A stretch of DNA of 64,000 nucleotides from positions 1,302,001 to 1,366,000 of the forward strand of contig SAXG01000002.1 of assembly GCA_012932865.1 (NCBI GenBank), written 5' to 3'. The notes below the pieces were generated by a model. It did not search any database. It saw nothing but the letters and a program-made list of their open reading frames with translations, and was not told the DNA's origin. This stretch comes from Amylostereum areolatum (Eukaryota > Basidiomycota > Agaricomycetes > Russulales > Stereaceae). Below, in pieces: positions 10,801 to 22,540 of this stretch (its first letter is position 1; the number at the start of each line of letters is the position of its first letter). Made by a program: the position numbers and the translations under genes.

Positions 10801-13800
10801 CATCCCGACGTATGAAGGCGAGTAGTGTTTTTCTAGCCTGGGAATAACCCAAGTCTGGATGCCTGATTCGTAAACAAATGCAGGAGGAACGAGAGGGAGA
10901 AAATCGCACGTACGGGACAATACTCTTTGGATATAATCCGCTTCGAGGAACGAAGGCAATTTTGCCTCGTCTCCTTCCTACCGTCGTGACCTTCTGGATG
11001 GATGTGACCTTCTGTGGACGTATGAAACTAGGTTGACGGTATGTTGCGAAATTTGCTGTTCGTCATACTGTAACCATCTTATCAGGCGATGTCTAGGCAG
11101 TCGTGCAATGTCGAGACGAGGAATCTACCGCCAGAAATCATGGCTGCAACCACGGTAGGGTGAGCCCCGACGCAAAAAGAAAGGAAGACCAGAGCGACGA
11201 GGCGACGACAAAGGAAGGTGGTAGAATGATGATGGACGTGACTGAAGAGGAGCGTAGAGCTTGGAGTTGGAGCCACATCCAATCCCGAAATCACCTCCGA
11301 CCTCTCCCGCCTCTCCCGCAGCCAAATCCGAGCCTTTTCTGCCGCACCATTCTCCTCGCCTTCAACGACGACGAGTGACACTTGCATCGCTTTGGACAGA
11401 CGTCTACCTCCCAGCGCATTCCAAAAAGGTCTCATCGTTCCGTACGACGGGTATGCTTCGATGCTGTTTTCATTCCCGGGGAATGAGCTAACGAGAACTG
11501 AATTCAATCTCCTCGTTTCTCAGGTTCTTCGGAATGTCCGTCCTATCCTGGCAGATCGTTTCCATCGCAGCACACACATGGACCACGGTACGCATCCTCG
11601 GCCACTGAGTCTGAACATTGTGGGCAAACTTTTGTTCGTCGTATCCCTCAACACCAAGTCCTCTCTGAATCTCTGTACGCCGGATGCGACGCAGGCCACT
11701 CTGAAAGCCGATCCTTACGCTCTCCCCTATATCTCCCGTGCCGACACACACATATATATGACTGCATCGAACGGCGTCGCCTTTCTGCCTTTCCGCCTTC
11801 GCGCCCACCGCAAGTTACCGTCGGTCACTTATGCACCATGACTCACAGTCCGGGCTTCTAGCCGCAACGTGGTTCGACAGCATTTCGATCTTTCTCCAAC
11901 AGTATCCACTCGACATAGACCCCCGTTGTCCAGAAACATCTGGACATGACCTCGTTCCGGTATCCGAGGCTCCATGAACTCACTGGGAACTATCATCTTT
12001 TAATACTTCCATGTCTCGTTCTGCACTCCATCTTGTTTTACCCACACACACCGAGCTCCAAATTAAACCTCCCTGCGTTCGCAAGTAGCCGCGCCCTCGC
12101 GATCAGCCGACATCTCGTTCGTCCGCGTTCCTCTCCCAGGATCGCAGCGATCATACGACCTCCTCCGGCGTCTTTCGACGCACCTTTGGGCCGCCGGTCG
12201 GCCTCTTATCGCATGCCCATCATACTGACCGACTGTCGACGTTCTTCTCGGGGCGCTCGAGCTATTGTGACATGATGAGGGGTATGCACGCGGGAGCCTG
12301 CGGGAGCACGTCCAAGTTCTAGGGGGCCGTCTCGTCCTGGGCTGGATGGGACTAACGGACGCAATATGCAGGCGGGTACGTCAACGCCCCCCCCCCTTTT
12401 CTCCCTGTCTCCCACTGACCGTGGTGCATCTGACCACATTTTCCTTCATTCTATCGGCAGACATACGGCAGGGCGTCCGTTTTCCTGCACGCACCTGACG
12501 GCCCACTCCCACGCCATCTCCTCGCCCTCGATTAGCGCGATCGCCTGCCCGGCTCTGGACGGCTACTTACCCCGGCAACTCGGCCGCCTTTCCCTACACC
12601 TTCGTCGATCTCGGGTCCCCCGTCAAGACGCCGGCGCAATTGTTGAAGTCGGTCGGTCACCTTGCTGGGCTTGTAACTAGAACGATCGGGCTGTGGGTCG
12701 CCGGTGAAGAGTAAGACTGGTATGCGGACACATTATGTGCGATCGTGGTGAATGATTGTGTGTTTGAGCTGCGTTTAGACATGAACTCTCCCCCGTACAC
12801 TAAATGAACATGCGTAATTGATCGTTGAACGTTGACGGTTGAAGAGCTGCGATTCGCTGGGTCAAGAGCACGCAGGTTTAGGCCCTAGGGCAGAGGGTTG
12901 TACGGAGGGTGGGTCTGAACAGCGGGAAGGAAGCTTGTTGCTCGCGCCAGTGAGCCAGTCGTACGTCTTTCTCTCCGTTCACGCTTCTCGTCTTTGTAGG
13001 TCCGCATATACTTGTATTTTTCACCAAAATGAAAGAAAAACACTTGGCATCGCCAAGCAGGTCACCGACCCGTCGAGGCGTGGGAATTTCTAGATCGACG
13101 TCGCTCTTTGTCGTTCCGATCGTGTATCAAGAGGGGCGGGTGGAGCGGTGGCTGTGACGTCCCCCTCCGGGATCGACGTCGCGTCGGGTTCTGCCATTTG
13201 CCTTTTCTTTCATTTTGTTCGTTGCCTCCCGTCGGGGTTCCCGCCCCTTCCCGACATTTTCCCGCTCCCTCTGCCCCAACTCTGCCCCCGTCCCGTCGAA
13301 AAAAGGCTGTTTGGCTTGCGTCCCGACCGCAATTCTTTGTAAGTGCTGGCTTGGCGGTGGCGCGAGTCTGAGTAAAGTTGAAGGCTGGCTAAAAGGCTAT
13401 CTGGTGTAGGCTGCGTTCACTCCGCCGTCAATCTTTTTTATGGTTCTCAATGTGGCGTCAAGGTTTTACACTACAGCGTTCTACTGGATATACCCCGCGA
13501 TAGCGTGTATTGATGTCCTATACGAGGATCACGGGCAGAAAAACATCAACGACTCGCCTAGCAAAGACTCGGACGCGATCTGTGGCCGCCTGCCGTAATC
13601 TCAGTGCGTCTGTCATTTTTGTACACACGCACGTGTACGGCGTCGCCCGACGTCGTAAGCTCAAGCTCACGATGAGGGATAGGCTCACGGCGGCCATAAC
13701 CTTGGCATATATGCGTCCTGACTCGCGATCAAAGGAGGGGACATTGTATGTATGCGCATACACGCATGCTACTAAGTAATATATGAAGTTGCATTTTCCT

Positions 13801-16503
13801 TGGATTTCATCAACACAAATGAACGGCCACTACCCGGAAATGGTACCGTAAACCCGCACTGTTGTCCACCCCGTATCCATCTTCACGAAACCACTCTCAG
13901 CCTCAGGGCCAGCCACGCAGCCAGGCTCGGAGATTATGCTGGCGCATTGCTATCGTCCACCCGGTGTAACGCAATGACGACGGGGTGTTCGTCTTCACCT
14001 TTTCGTTCTCCTTCTCCCGGCACACTCGGCGTCTCAAGAAGAAGGAGAGACAACGAAAACGAAACGCGCAGGCAGGATCGCCGGCCGTTGACCTTGTCAC
14101 CTTGAGGCGCCCCTGCTCGTCATTCATTTCGTCCCGCGTGCGGACGCGCGGTGACCTCATGAGAACGTTTTCTACAGATGCTTCTTCTCTTGTGCGTGGA
14201 CGCGATAACGGACGAAGGGATCAAAGGGACCGTGATCTGTGCGTGTAAATTTTAGGTGCAGTGGTTGATTTACAATGACGCGTTCTCCCGCCTTAAGCCT
14301 TCTCTGCCGCCGGTGCATGTGTTTGATCATCCATACCCCAACGGCCGCAGGATGCGAATATACCTGCATGATACGCTTTGCGCGCGGAGAACAGCTGACG
14401 ACCGTCGACGTCCAGACATCAAAAGTGAGTTAAGAACATGATTGGATCGGGAGTAAACCTGATGGATTACCTTAGGAACACACAACGTATTGCCAGATGT
14501 TTAATGACGTTCGTGTGCGTTTTCTCGAAGATGAGTTGCCTTCGAGATGCCATACTAGGTCGGCGGTAGCGGATATAGATTTCAGGTATCCTTCGGACCA
14601 CCGGTACGAGCAGACGAAGGGCGAGCCCACGTCGTCATGCGTGCGCTGATGCGGTCTCGAACTGGCAGGGATGCGGCATACGTACGGGGGCGTCGTTGCA
14701 GGCGTCGCCGCGCGTCATCCCGAACCTGAGCAAGGCGCGCATAGGAAGCGTACACTACCGGAGGGCCAACCGAAGTTCCGACCTGAAGTACTTACGCGCC
14801 GCCCGATTCTGGACGGTCGAGAAAGGCGGAACTGGCCTAGACTGGTGGCGTCATCGCACAGGTGGCAGACTCATCAAATAGAGTTTGCGTTTGACGTCGA
14901 GGTTTTGCGATAGGGGATAGGGACGAGGGCGGACGCGGTCGTGCTCGTTCCGTGAGCTCATGGAATGCGAGTCTGTCCCGGCTATCTGCGTCATCCACCG
15001 TACGGCGTCTTTCCGGCCTCGCGTTTCTACCTCGTATGGTCAGTTGGGTGCGCCCCGGTCACATACAGCGCGTATAATCGGTCCGTACTGACCTATGTTG
15101 CTTCCAAGGTGTGGCCTGTGCATCGTTCAGGAGAGCGGTTTGCAGAATGAAAGAACGCACGATCCAAGGACAACCTGCGTCATGATGTCGTGCATCACGG
15201 TGAGGACGAGGACGCGCATTGACGTCTATTAACACATCTTGGACCCCCTCGACGCAACGTGCGGGCATTCGTCCCGACAATCCGAGGGTCATTACGGTAA
15301 CCTGGGATGCAAGCGCAGGCTAGGAGATGACCGAGATGACGGTTGAGGCTTTGGGTTCGAGTTATAATTACCGCGGCGGAGGCAAATCTTCCCCATTGGG
15401 TGTACGGCGACCTCGGACTTCGGACCGGAGAACATAGTGGCCGCGTCGACGAGTCCAGATCCCGGCGTCTTACGCGCGTCTACTGCCCATCCCGGTCCCC
15501 GCCTTTCCTCCCGCCACCTACCTCATTCTCCCGACTTCTTCGTACAACGCCTGTTCCGGTCCCCGCCCTCCTCACACACTCCTACACTCCTTGGAACATC
15601 GACGTGCCGCTCGCCGAATGCACCTCCGATACGCGTTCAATGCGTCCCCAAATTCATCCGCCACGCCGGGTCGTGATGATGTGGGCGCGGGAGGAGCCGT
15701 GATACGAACGAGCGAACGAGCGAACAAGTGGGCGCCTGCTGCCTGTCTGACACCGTGCCGCGGCCGCCACAGATGATGGTGCTTCGAGTTCGTTGCGCCC
15801 GCGCCCGCACGGCTTCCTGCGGTTCCATCCTGGGATCTGTACTCGCGCATCCTGCATTAGGACAAACCTCGCTTGCTCGATTATCGGTCCGAGGCCGAGT
15901 GCGTCCTCCAAAATTAAACACCGGGCATCGCCAGCCAGCAATCGGCCACGGCCGCGGCCGCATTGTTCGACGCCCATTGGCGGGGCTACGGGCTCGTTGG
16001 CCTGCGGGCGGGCGCGTGCAGAGTCGACGGTCATTCCGGGGCTATGTTGCTGAATGGGATGTTCAATGTGCAGACCGGCAGGAACCGAGGACGTGTAAGC
16101 GGGGCAGAGCGGGAGGAAGAGACGATCGAAGAACGTGATGCACAAGATGCAGAGAGGGGGGTGGAAGAAAATGCGGCGGAGGTCGGGGCAAAGGCCTGGC
16201 AGCGAGCGTCCGATCAATTGGCGAGATGGGTCGAGTAGGCGCTCATGCGGACGAGGGAAGAGGACGAGTGCCTGATGCGGATGCCACAGCCAGACTCTCA
16301 GTCTCTGCGCCTCTCTCACCCTCTCAGTTCTTCATGCCGGCAGCGCGGCTTCCGTCACTCGTTTCCCGCTTTTTGGCGCGTTCAAGTTGCGGGACGGACT
16401 CTCCGAATCGACCTCCTCCTCCAGCAGCCCTTTCTGGCACTTGGTTATAATCCATGGCCCTTACCCTCTGCCGTCCTCTTCACCCCCCTCCCCTTTACCA
16501 GAC
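7807..16503. other. 8.7-kb GC-rich stretch without a supportable gene
   Basis: I searched both strands for conserved motifs, consistent splice chains and tRNA-like folds and found none I can defend. Long open frames on both strands at 9.9-10.9 kb and 15.6-16.3 kb overlap each other and look like products of high GC. Two short plus-strand patches have protein-like composition (about 8590-9020 and 12480-12700) but no recognisable domain. The part nearest 16.5 kb probably holds the upstream region of the transcription factor. The rest may be degenerate transposon or regulatory DNA. Confidence 0.5.
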
Positions 16504-19357
16504 ATGCAGGCATTCTACGACACACGACCCGCCTTGACGCACTCCCTCTCTGCCTCTTCCTCCGGCTCAGAGTCTAATTTGTCCACCGTGGGAGATCATC
16601 ACTCTCCTCGGATGCGTTCCCATCGGGGCAACCGCCCATCGCTTCCTCAGACCAAGCACTGTCCTCTCTGCCCCGCCAAGTTCACCCGCACCACCCACCT
16701 CAACCGTCACCTTAGGACGCGTGAGTTCAACATTTGCCTTTGCGTTTTCGCCTATCTTTCCATTGCTTACGATATATCCCCTATGCAGACACCAACGAGC
16801 GCCTTCATCGCTGTGATGTAGGACAACCAACCAGCTCGTCCTCCTCCTTCCCCATCTCACCCCCTTCCCAGACTTGTCTCTCCGAATTCACCAGGAGTGA
16901 CCTCCTTACTCGTCACAAACGCAGCTGCGGCGACCTGTACGTCTTATCTTATTCTCATGCACGCGCCAGCTCACACCTGCGACGGCGCCAGCGCCAACCA
17001 GAACAAGTCACGCCGCAAGTCATGTCAGGCTTGCGCCGAGTCCAAAGTCAAGTGCGATCTCAAGCAGCCCTGCACCAAGTGTACTACCCGCGGCAAGGAA
17101 TGCGTCTTCATCAACGACCCCAAGGCCTCCCGCGAGAAAAAGGCCGCAGCCGCCGCACGCAAACGCGCCAAAGCGGCCGCTTATGAGGCCGAGTGCTCTT
17201 CTGGCCGCTCTTCTCCCTCACCACCCGCCTTCTCCGCCGACTATTCCACCGCGTCCGATGCACCACCAACACCCTCATGCGCATGCAGTGCACCACCCGC
17301 ACTTCGCATACGATGGGAACACAGTGCTCAACGTGTCGACAGCCTCAGATATGTCTGTGTTTGACATGTCGGCGTCCGACTTCCTCTTCGCGTCACCCGT
17401 CGACGGCGCTCCGCCCTGCCCGCCCCTCACCACATCGAGCACCTCAAGCTCGTCCATGTCGCCCCGCTCGGATCTGTTCGACGTCCCACCCGAACTTTCC
17501 TATGCTATTCAGCCCGAGATGGATATGCTCGACGAGTCGCTGGCGAAGTTGATGCCGACGGACAGCATGATGATGTCTGCCTTTGGCGAGCACGGCGCGT
17601 ACGGCCTCGGTGCACCAGACATGCACCACCTCAACTTCGGAGGTATGGATTTCGACGCGCAAAACTGGCTGAACGACAATGTGCCGACGCCGTCCTTTCG
17701 GATGATGTCCTCGTACATGGGCGCGCCTGAGGACGACTACACCGCCTTCAGCATACCCATCGTGGAGAGCGCTCACCCGCTCTCGGCGTACGAGGCTCCG
17801 TCGGACATTCCGCCTCCCGCGCTCTCGGAGTCCATCGGGGCGCCCGACGACTCGGAGTTGGACCTCTACAGTGCGTGTTAACTCCTTCTACTTTTCCATT
17901 GCGTATCTTCTCACATGCATACTGCAGTGTACCATTTCCAGAACACTTTCTTGTCGCACATGCCGATCCTGCACATGCCAACATGGAGATTCTCCGGCAA
18001 GCCGACCGGTGCTTGTGCGCTGCAATGCAGGCGTGCGGTGCGCTGTTCGTCAAGACCCGTACCTCTGAGGACTTCGTGGCCAACACTCTCGCGACCACAC
18101 GGGAGACGCTCATCCAGGAGGTGGTGCGTGTACTTCATCCTTTTCACTTACACTACAGCAGCTAACCCGTGTTTTGCAGGCGAAAAACACGAAGGACCCG
18201 CAAGAGCAGATGTACTTAATTCTCGCGGGCCTCCTTCTGCAGTCCATTGGTCTCTTCGATCAGAACATTGACCAGCGCACCTCTTCCAACCTCTACCACG
18301 GCATGCTCGTCATGGTGCGTTCGATCTTTCCTTATCTCTTAGCAAGGACCTTCGCCGTCTGACCTCTTTCGGCCGCGGTATTCGCAGATGATCCATCGAT
18401 GTGGCTTGATCACCAAGTGCACAAGTTGGACGCCCCCGGATTTGTCCGACGCAGACTCGGCCACGGTCGAAGCTGCATGGAAAGATTGGTCACTCCAGGA
18501 GACGATTAAGCGGTACGCAATCCTCCTATCTACGCTTCCTTCGCCATCATCTGACCTCTATCCTGCTCCGCAGAACTTTGTGGCTCGCCTATCTCCACGA
18601 CACCTGCCACACCGTCTGGTTCTCCCTCCCGCCATCCTTCTCCCAGAACGAGCTCAACTGGTGTCTCCCCTCTGATGACGCCCTCTGGCGCGCCAGCTCA
18701 TCTCGCGAGTGGCTTACGCTTCTCCGCCAGCCGTCGCCTTACGGTGCGGTGTCGACAAGACTGACCGGCTACAACATGCAGGCGGCACTCGCCGTCCTCG
18801 GGGACATGCACGTGACGCCCATCTCGCTCCCGCTCTCGCCATTCGCGCACTTTGTACTCATCCACGCGGTCCTTGCGGCCGTCTATCTCTCCTGCATCGA
18901 CCTTGCGCCTTCCTCTTCCTCGTCGTCTTCCCACTCCATGCAACCCGTGCAACCTCCGCAGCCGCAACCTGCGGGCACGAAAGGCAGTTCTTTCGTCTTG
19001 CAATACACGCTGCACAACTGGCTGCACAGCTGGCTACACGCGCCAGATGCTCCCGAAGACACCGGAGGAGAAGCCCCGCGCTTCATGCAAAACGCGATGC
19101 CGTACTATTGGCTCGCACAGGTGTCGCTCATGGCCTCGCAGCAGGGTGCCACCGCGAGCTTCTTCACGTTTGCGCCCGAAGCGCGCTACCGCGTGCTCAC
19201 GCGCTGGCTCTTCCACATCCGCGGGTTCCTGCGGAGCGGAGACCAGGCGCCTGCAACATTATGGACGGAGCTGATGGCTATGGCGGAGGAGGGCGGCGAG
19301 AGCGAGGAGGGGGACGTCGCGGAGAACCTCGTGTCGTTCTTCCCCGGCGATCTCTGA
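16504..19357 (+). CDS. Transcription factor with C2H2 fingers plus Zn2Cys6 cluster and fungal TF middle-homology domain
   Basis: Eight exons: 16504-16720, 16789-16817, 16872-16936, 16992-17870, 17928-18123 (end uncertain by 3 nt), 18180-18314, 18388-18512 and 18574-19357. Two C2H2 fingers come first (C-P-L-C-P-A-K-F with H-L-N-R-H-L-R-T-H, then C-x-x-C-L-S-E-F with H-K-R-S-C). A Zn2Cys6 cluster follows directly (C-Q-A-C-A-E-S-K-V-K-C-D, then C-T-K-C, then C-V-F). The second half is the fungal-specific TF domain, recognisable by A-M-Q-A-C-G-A-L-F-V-K, Y-H-G-M-L-V-M and W-L-A-Y-L-H-D-T-C-H. The protein is nuclear and DNA-binding by family; its targets are unknown. Two frame breaks interrupt it, an extra base near 17255-17265 and a missing base near 18009-18013. 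Both lie between conserved blocks. Confidence 0.88.
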
Positions 19358-21410
19358 AGAGCGAGTGGTTGTTTTCTTCTTTGAAGTAACTTATCATCTT
19401 GCTCTTTTCTCCCCGTCTATTCTCTAAACGGCAGGCCCTTGTGTTTTTAGCTGTTTTCTATGTACTACAGATTCGCCCTCTCCACTGCATTGTTTCTGAC
19501 TAGGACGTGCCTGCGGTCCTGCGATGTCGGCTATGTACTCTTTACAATCGTTTACGCCTTCCCTTATGCTCCTCTCATCGGGTTTGATGTTGTCGCTTTT
19601 CCTTGTACTACCAACTACTGTAGATGACCTTCTCACTTTTTATGGACACCCTCGAACGCCCCAGCGATTAGATTGTACTTATATGTATATGTAAACCTCT
19701 CCGTACCCGCATATACCATTCTCTTTTGCTCTCCACCTTGACCTTGAGTGCGTGACCGTCCCGAGAGATGCAGGAGGAAGACCGCGGCCCACAGATCTAC
19801 GGTCTTGCGCATCGTGATGACTGGATGTTGCTTCGTATGACTCTGGACTCAAAAGATGCACGTTCGAAAGCTTGTTCCGAGCCCTTTTCGTCGGCGTAAT
19901 TCGCGGGTGAAGCCTATGTGCGGTCCGTACCTTGGACTGCGGCCTCGACGAGGGCGTGTAGATACCATACATGGCATTCTGAGAAATGGCTATGGAATTC
20001 GGCAGGGTGGCCGGTGATCCTAAGAACGAAGGGTAGCGCTCGCTCGGGTTGGATGGTGAGAGTGACAGGCGGGAAGGATGTCAGATGAAGTGGATGGGGA
20101 TTCGAGGGGAATGTGTACGAGTCGCTGTACTCGTACCGAACACCCGAGCATCCTCGCCGCCCATCGAAGGGCTGCGTCGAACGACGCCAGCGCCGCATAG
20201 GCACGTTCGCAGCAGATTCCTTTTCGAACTCAAGACGTCATCAATATACGGACCGTGGATCAGTGATCAGTGGGAACCCTTGGGGAACCCGCCGACAGCG
20301 CCTGTCATTCCGAGGCGTCGAGAGTTTGGGGGTGTTTAATAAGGGATGCAATCGGGCTCGGAGAGGCGTACCGGTGGACGACGAGCGTTGCACCTCGGGT
20401 TACGGTACGGGGTTCGGACGGCATTTATGGTCGGACCAGGCCCGGTGTTCCTGTTGTCATCGTTCTCCCAAATTATGAGACGTCGATGTTATATGTCATC
20501 TGTATTAATGAGCGTTGGACCTGGGTCGGTCAGCCCTTGACGAGTCTGTCGACGGTGGTGAGCCGTGGAGGCTACCACGCTCCAAATGAGGGAGGTGCCA
20601 CTGGGTGGAGTCGGAGTCGAGTTGCAACTACCAAGAAGACACCTAGTGCAACAATGGGTTTTGATGGCATGTCGTCCGTGCGGAGATAGCTACGAGTAAC
20701 ACGAAGTTCTGAGGAAGGGTCGATCGGTTCTGGCCAGAGCCGGTTGAGCGACTTGCACGGGGATCAGGAGCGCCTACCGTACCGCGCAACCGCGATAGAC
20801 AGTGTGAGAGGTAAAGATATGGAATGACGCTTTGAATGAAAAAGGTACTGGCTAGAAAGAAGATGGCGAGAACTCCGAGTCCGAGAGGATGCTGTGGGAA
20901 GTGTTGCCAAACCTGGTTCCATAGGCCTAGCCTAGGGTGGAGTACTCCGCCTGCTGGGTGTCGGACTGAAAAGGAGGTTGGAGATACCGCCGACAAGACC
21001 GCTGTCTCTGTGGTGTGCGACAGGGCCGAGACTCGAAGCTTTTCTCCGAAGGAACGAGCCCATACAAACGTCGTTGTTCGAGTCGCGCGATGAATCGATG
21101 GAAGTTCGATGAAAGTTCAAACTTCAAAGAGCGCGAACTTGAAGGAGAAATTTGAAAAACGGTCGACGCGCCGGGGCACGTGACCAATAGCCGGGGTATC
21201 TCCCGACCGGGAATGGCTTGCCTGACTTGTTTCGAGTTGTCACGGAGACTGGACGAGCTCATCGTCAACAACAGCGGCGACGGTGCTCTTGGACAACGAC
21301 GATCCTCGCCCTCGACGACGGCACAGACGACGACACAACCTGACCCACCGACACTCGTTGACTCCCAGTCACTTCTGAATCTCTCGCTTCAACCAAGAAC
21401 AACATAGAAC
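19358..21410. other. Intergenic region between the transcription factor and MOB2
   Basis: Mostly unexplained sequence. On the minus strand three short open patches have protein-like character: about 20932-21120 (Ser/Arg-rich, G-L-V-G-G-I-S-N-L-L-F), about 20643-20996 (one hydrophobic segment) and 19914-20204. They may be exons of one unrecognised minus-strand gene divergent from MOB2. The last few hundred bases must also carry the MOB2 promoter. Confidence 0.4.
19914..21120 (-). CDS. Possible unrecognised multi-exon gene
   Basis: This is a tentative grouping of three minus-strand open segments. The first (around 21120-20932) starts M-G-S-F-L-R-R-K and is rich in Ser, Gly and Arg. The second has a hydrophobic stretch that could span a membrane (L-G-V-L-A-I-F-F-L-A-S-T-F-F). 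The third (20204-19914) contains the neutral block F-P-P-V-T-L-T-I-Q-P-E-R and ends near a plausible donor site. I could not join them with a full set of splice sites, and no family is recognised. It could equally be noncoding. Confidence 0.22.
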
Positions 21411-22540
21411 ATGTCTTTCTTCAACTCGATAGGGTGTGTTCTCCTTGCCCCCCTTCTCCTAGATGCTGGCATTCAACTCGCCTCGCTCGCAGGCGCTCCA
21501 TGCAGCGCTCGGCGCCCCGCTCGCAGAAGCGATCACCGACCCCGACGTCCGCCACCTTCCCCACCTCTGCCGGCGACCTTCCTCCGCCTTCCCCCTCCTC
21601 CAACCCCAACCAGAAGCCTCTTTACCTCTGTAGCCCCTTCGTCGAAGCCGCCCTCGTCAAGGGCAACTTCAAGACCATTGTCATGCTTCCCAAGTACGTC
21701 GACGTCACGGAATGGGTCGCCGTTAACGGTGCGTTGTGCTTTCTCCTCTTTCTATACGATCGCGTGTTGACAGACTGTCCTGTCTTCGGCGCTCGTCACT
21801 CTCTGCTCTGCTCTACCAGTCTTCGACTTTTTTCAGAACCTGAATATGTTCTACGGTGTGATTTCTGAGTGCTGCACTCAGCAGTCGTGTCCGACTATGA
21901 CCGCCGGTCCCGCGTACGTCTTCTCACCACCCCCGCGCGCCGCCGTTTTTACGTTGTGCTGATCGATCGACGCGTATTCTATTGCCTCGTGCTTTTCTCC
22001 ATCTTCTCTAGCCTGAACTATACGTGGATCAACCAGGACCGCAAGAGCGTGCAGCTGCCCGCCCCAACCTATATTGACTATGTCATGACCTGGGTACAGA
22101 ACCTGCTCGACGACGAAACTACGTTTCCCACTAAGTCGGGTATGTTCGCATTCCCTCTTTGTCTGCTCATCCCCCCCGCACCCCGCACTCTCCATTATCC
22201 ATCCATCTTTCGATCTTGCCTTAGCACCTCGCTTACAACCGCATTCCCCTCTTCCCCTGTACTAGGCACTGAATTCCCCGCCACGTTCCCCGCGACAATC
22301 AAGCACGTCTACCGCCAGCTTCTACGCGTGTTTGCGCACATCTACCACGCGCACTACCCGCAGATTCTCCACCTCCGCTCCGAACCGCACTTTAACTCGC
22401 TCTTCGCGCACTTCCTCGCCTTCGGCCGTGAGTATGAGCTACTCGACATCAAGGATGTGCGCGGCCCACCTAACACGCCCGTCGTCGGCATCGGTGCGCT
22501 GTGGGAGAGGTGGAAGGAGATGGGCATTCTCGAGGGGTAG
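21411..22540 (+). CDS. MOB2: MOB2-type kinase activator
   Basis: Five exons (21411-21433, 21493-21728, 21820-21913, 22012-22139, 22266-22540) give 251 residues with no frame break. The protein begins M-S-F-F-N-S-I-G, as fungal Mob2 proteins do, and has a Ser/Pro-rich N-terminal tail. The Mob domain follows: V-K-G-N-F-K-T-I-V, then L-P-K-Y-V-D-V-T-E-W-V-A, then C-P-T-M-T-A-G-P with its zinc-site cysteine, then H-I-Y-H-A-H-Y. The block P-K-Y-V-D-V-x-E-W-V-A distinguishes Mob2 from Mob1. Mob2 binds and activates NDR-family kinases (Orb6/Cbk1) in polarised growth and cell separation. The first exon codes for only seven and two-thirds residues. Confidence 0.93.

Noticed and set aside
9965..10909. 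314-codon minus-strand frame and the overlapping 222-codon plus-strand frame
   Set aside because: They overlap each other in GC-rich DNA, have no intron signals, no domain and extreme Arg/Pro content.
15654..16319. 221-codon minus-strand open frame
   Set aside because: GC-driven open frame with overlapping frames on both strands and no recognisable motif.
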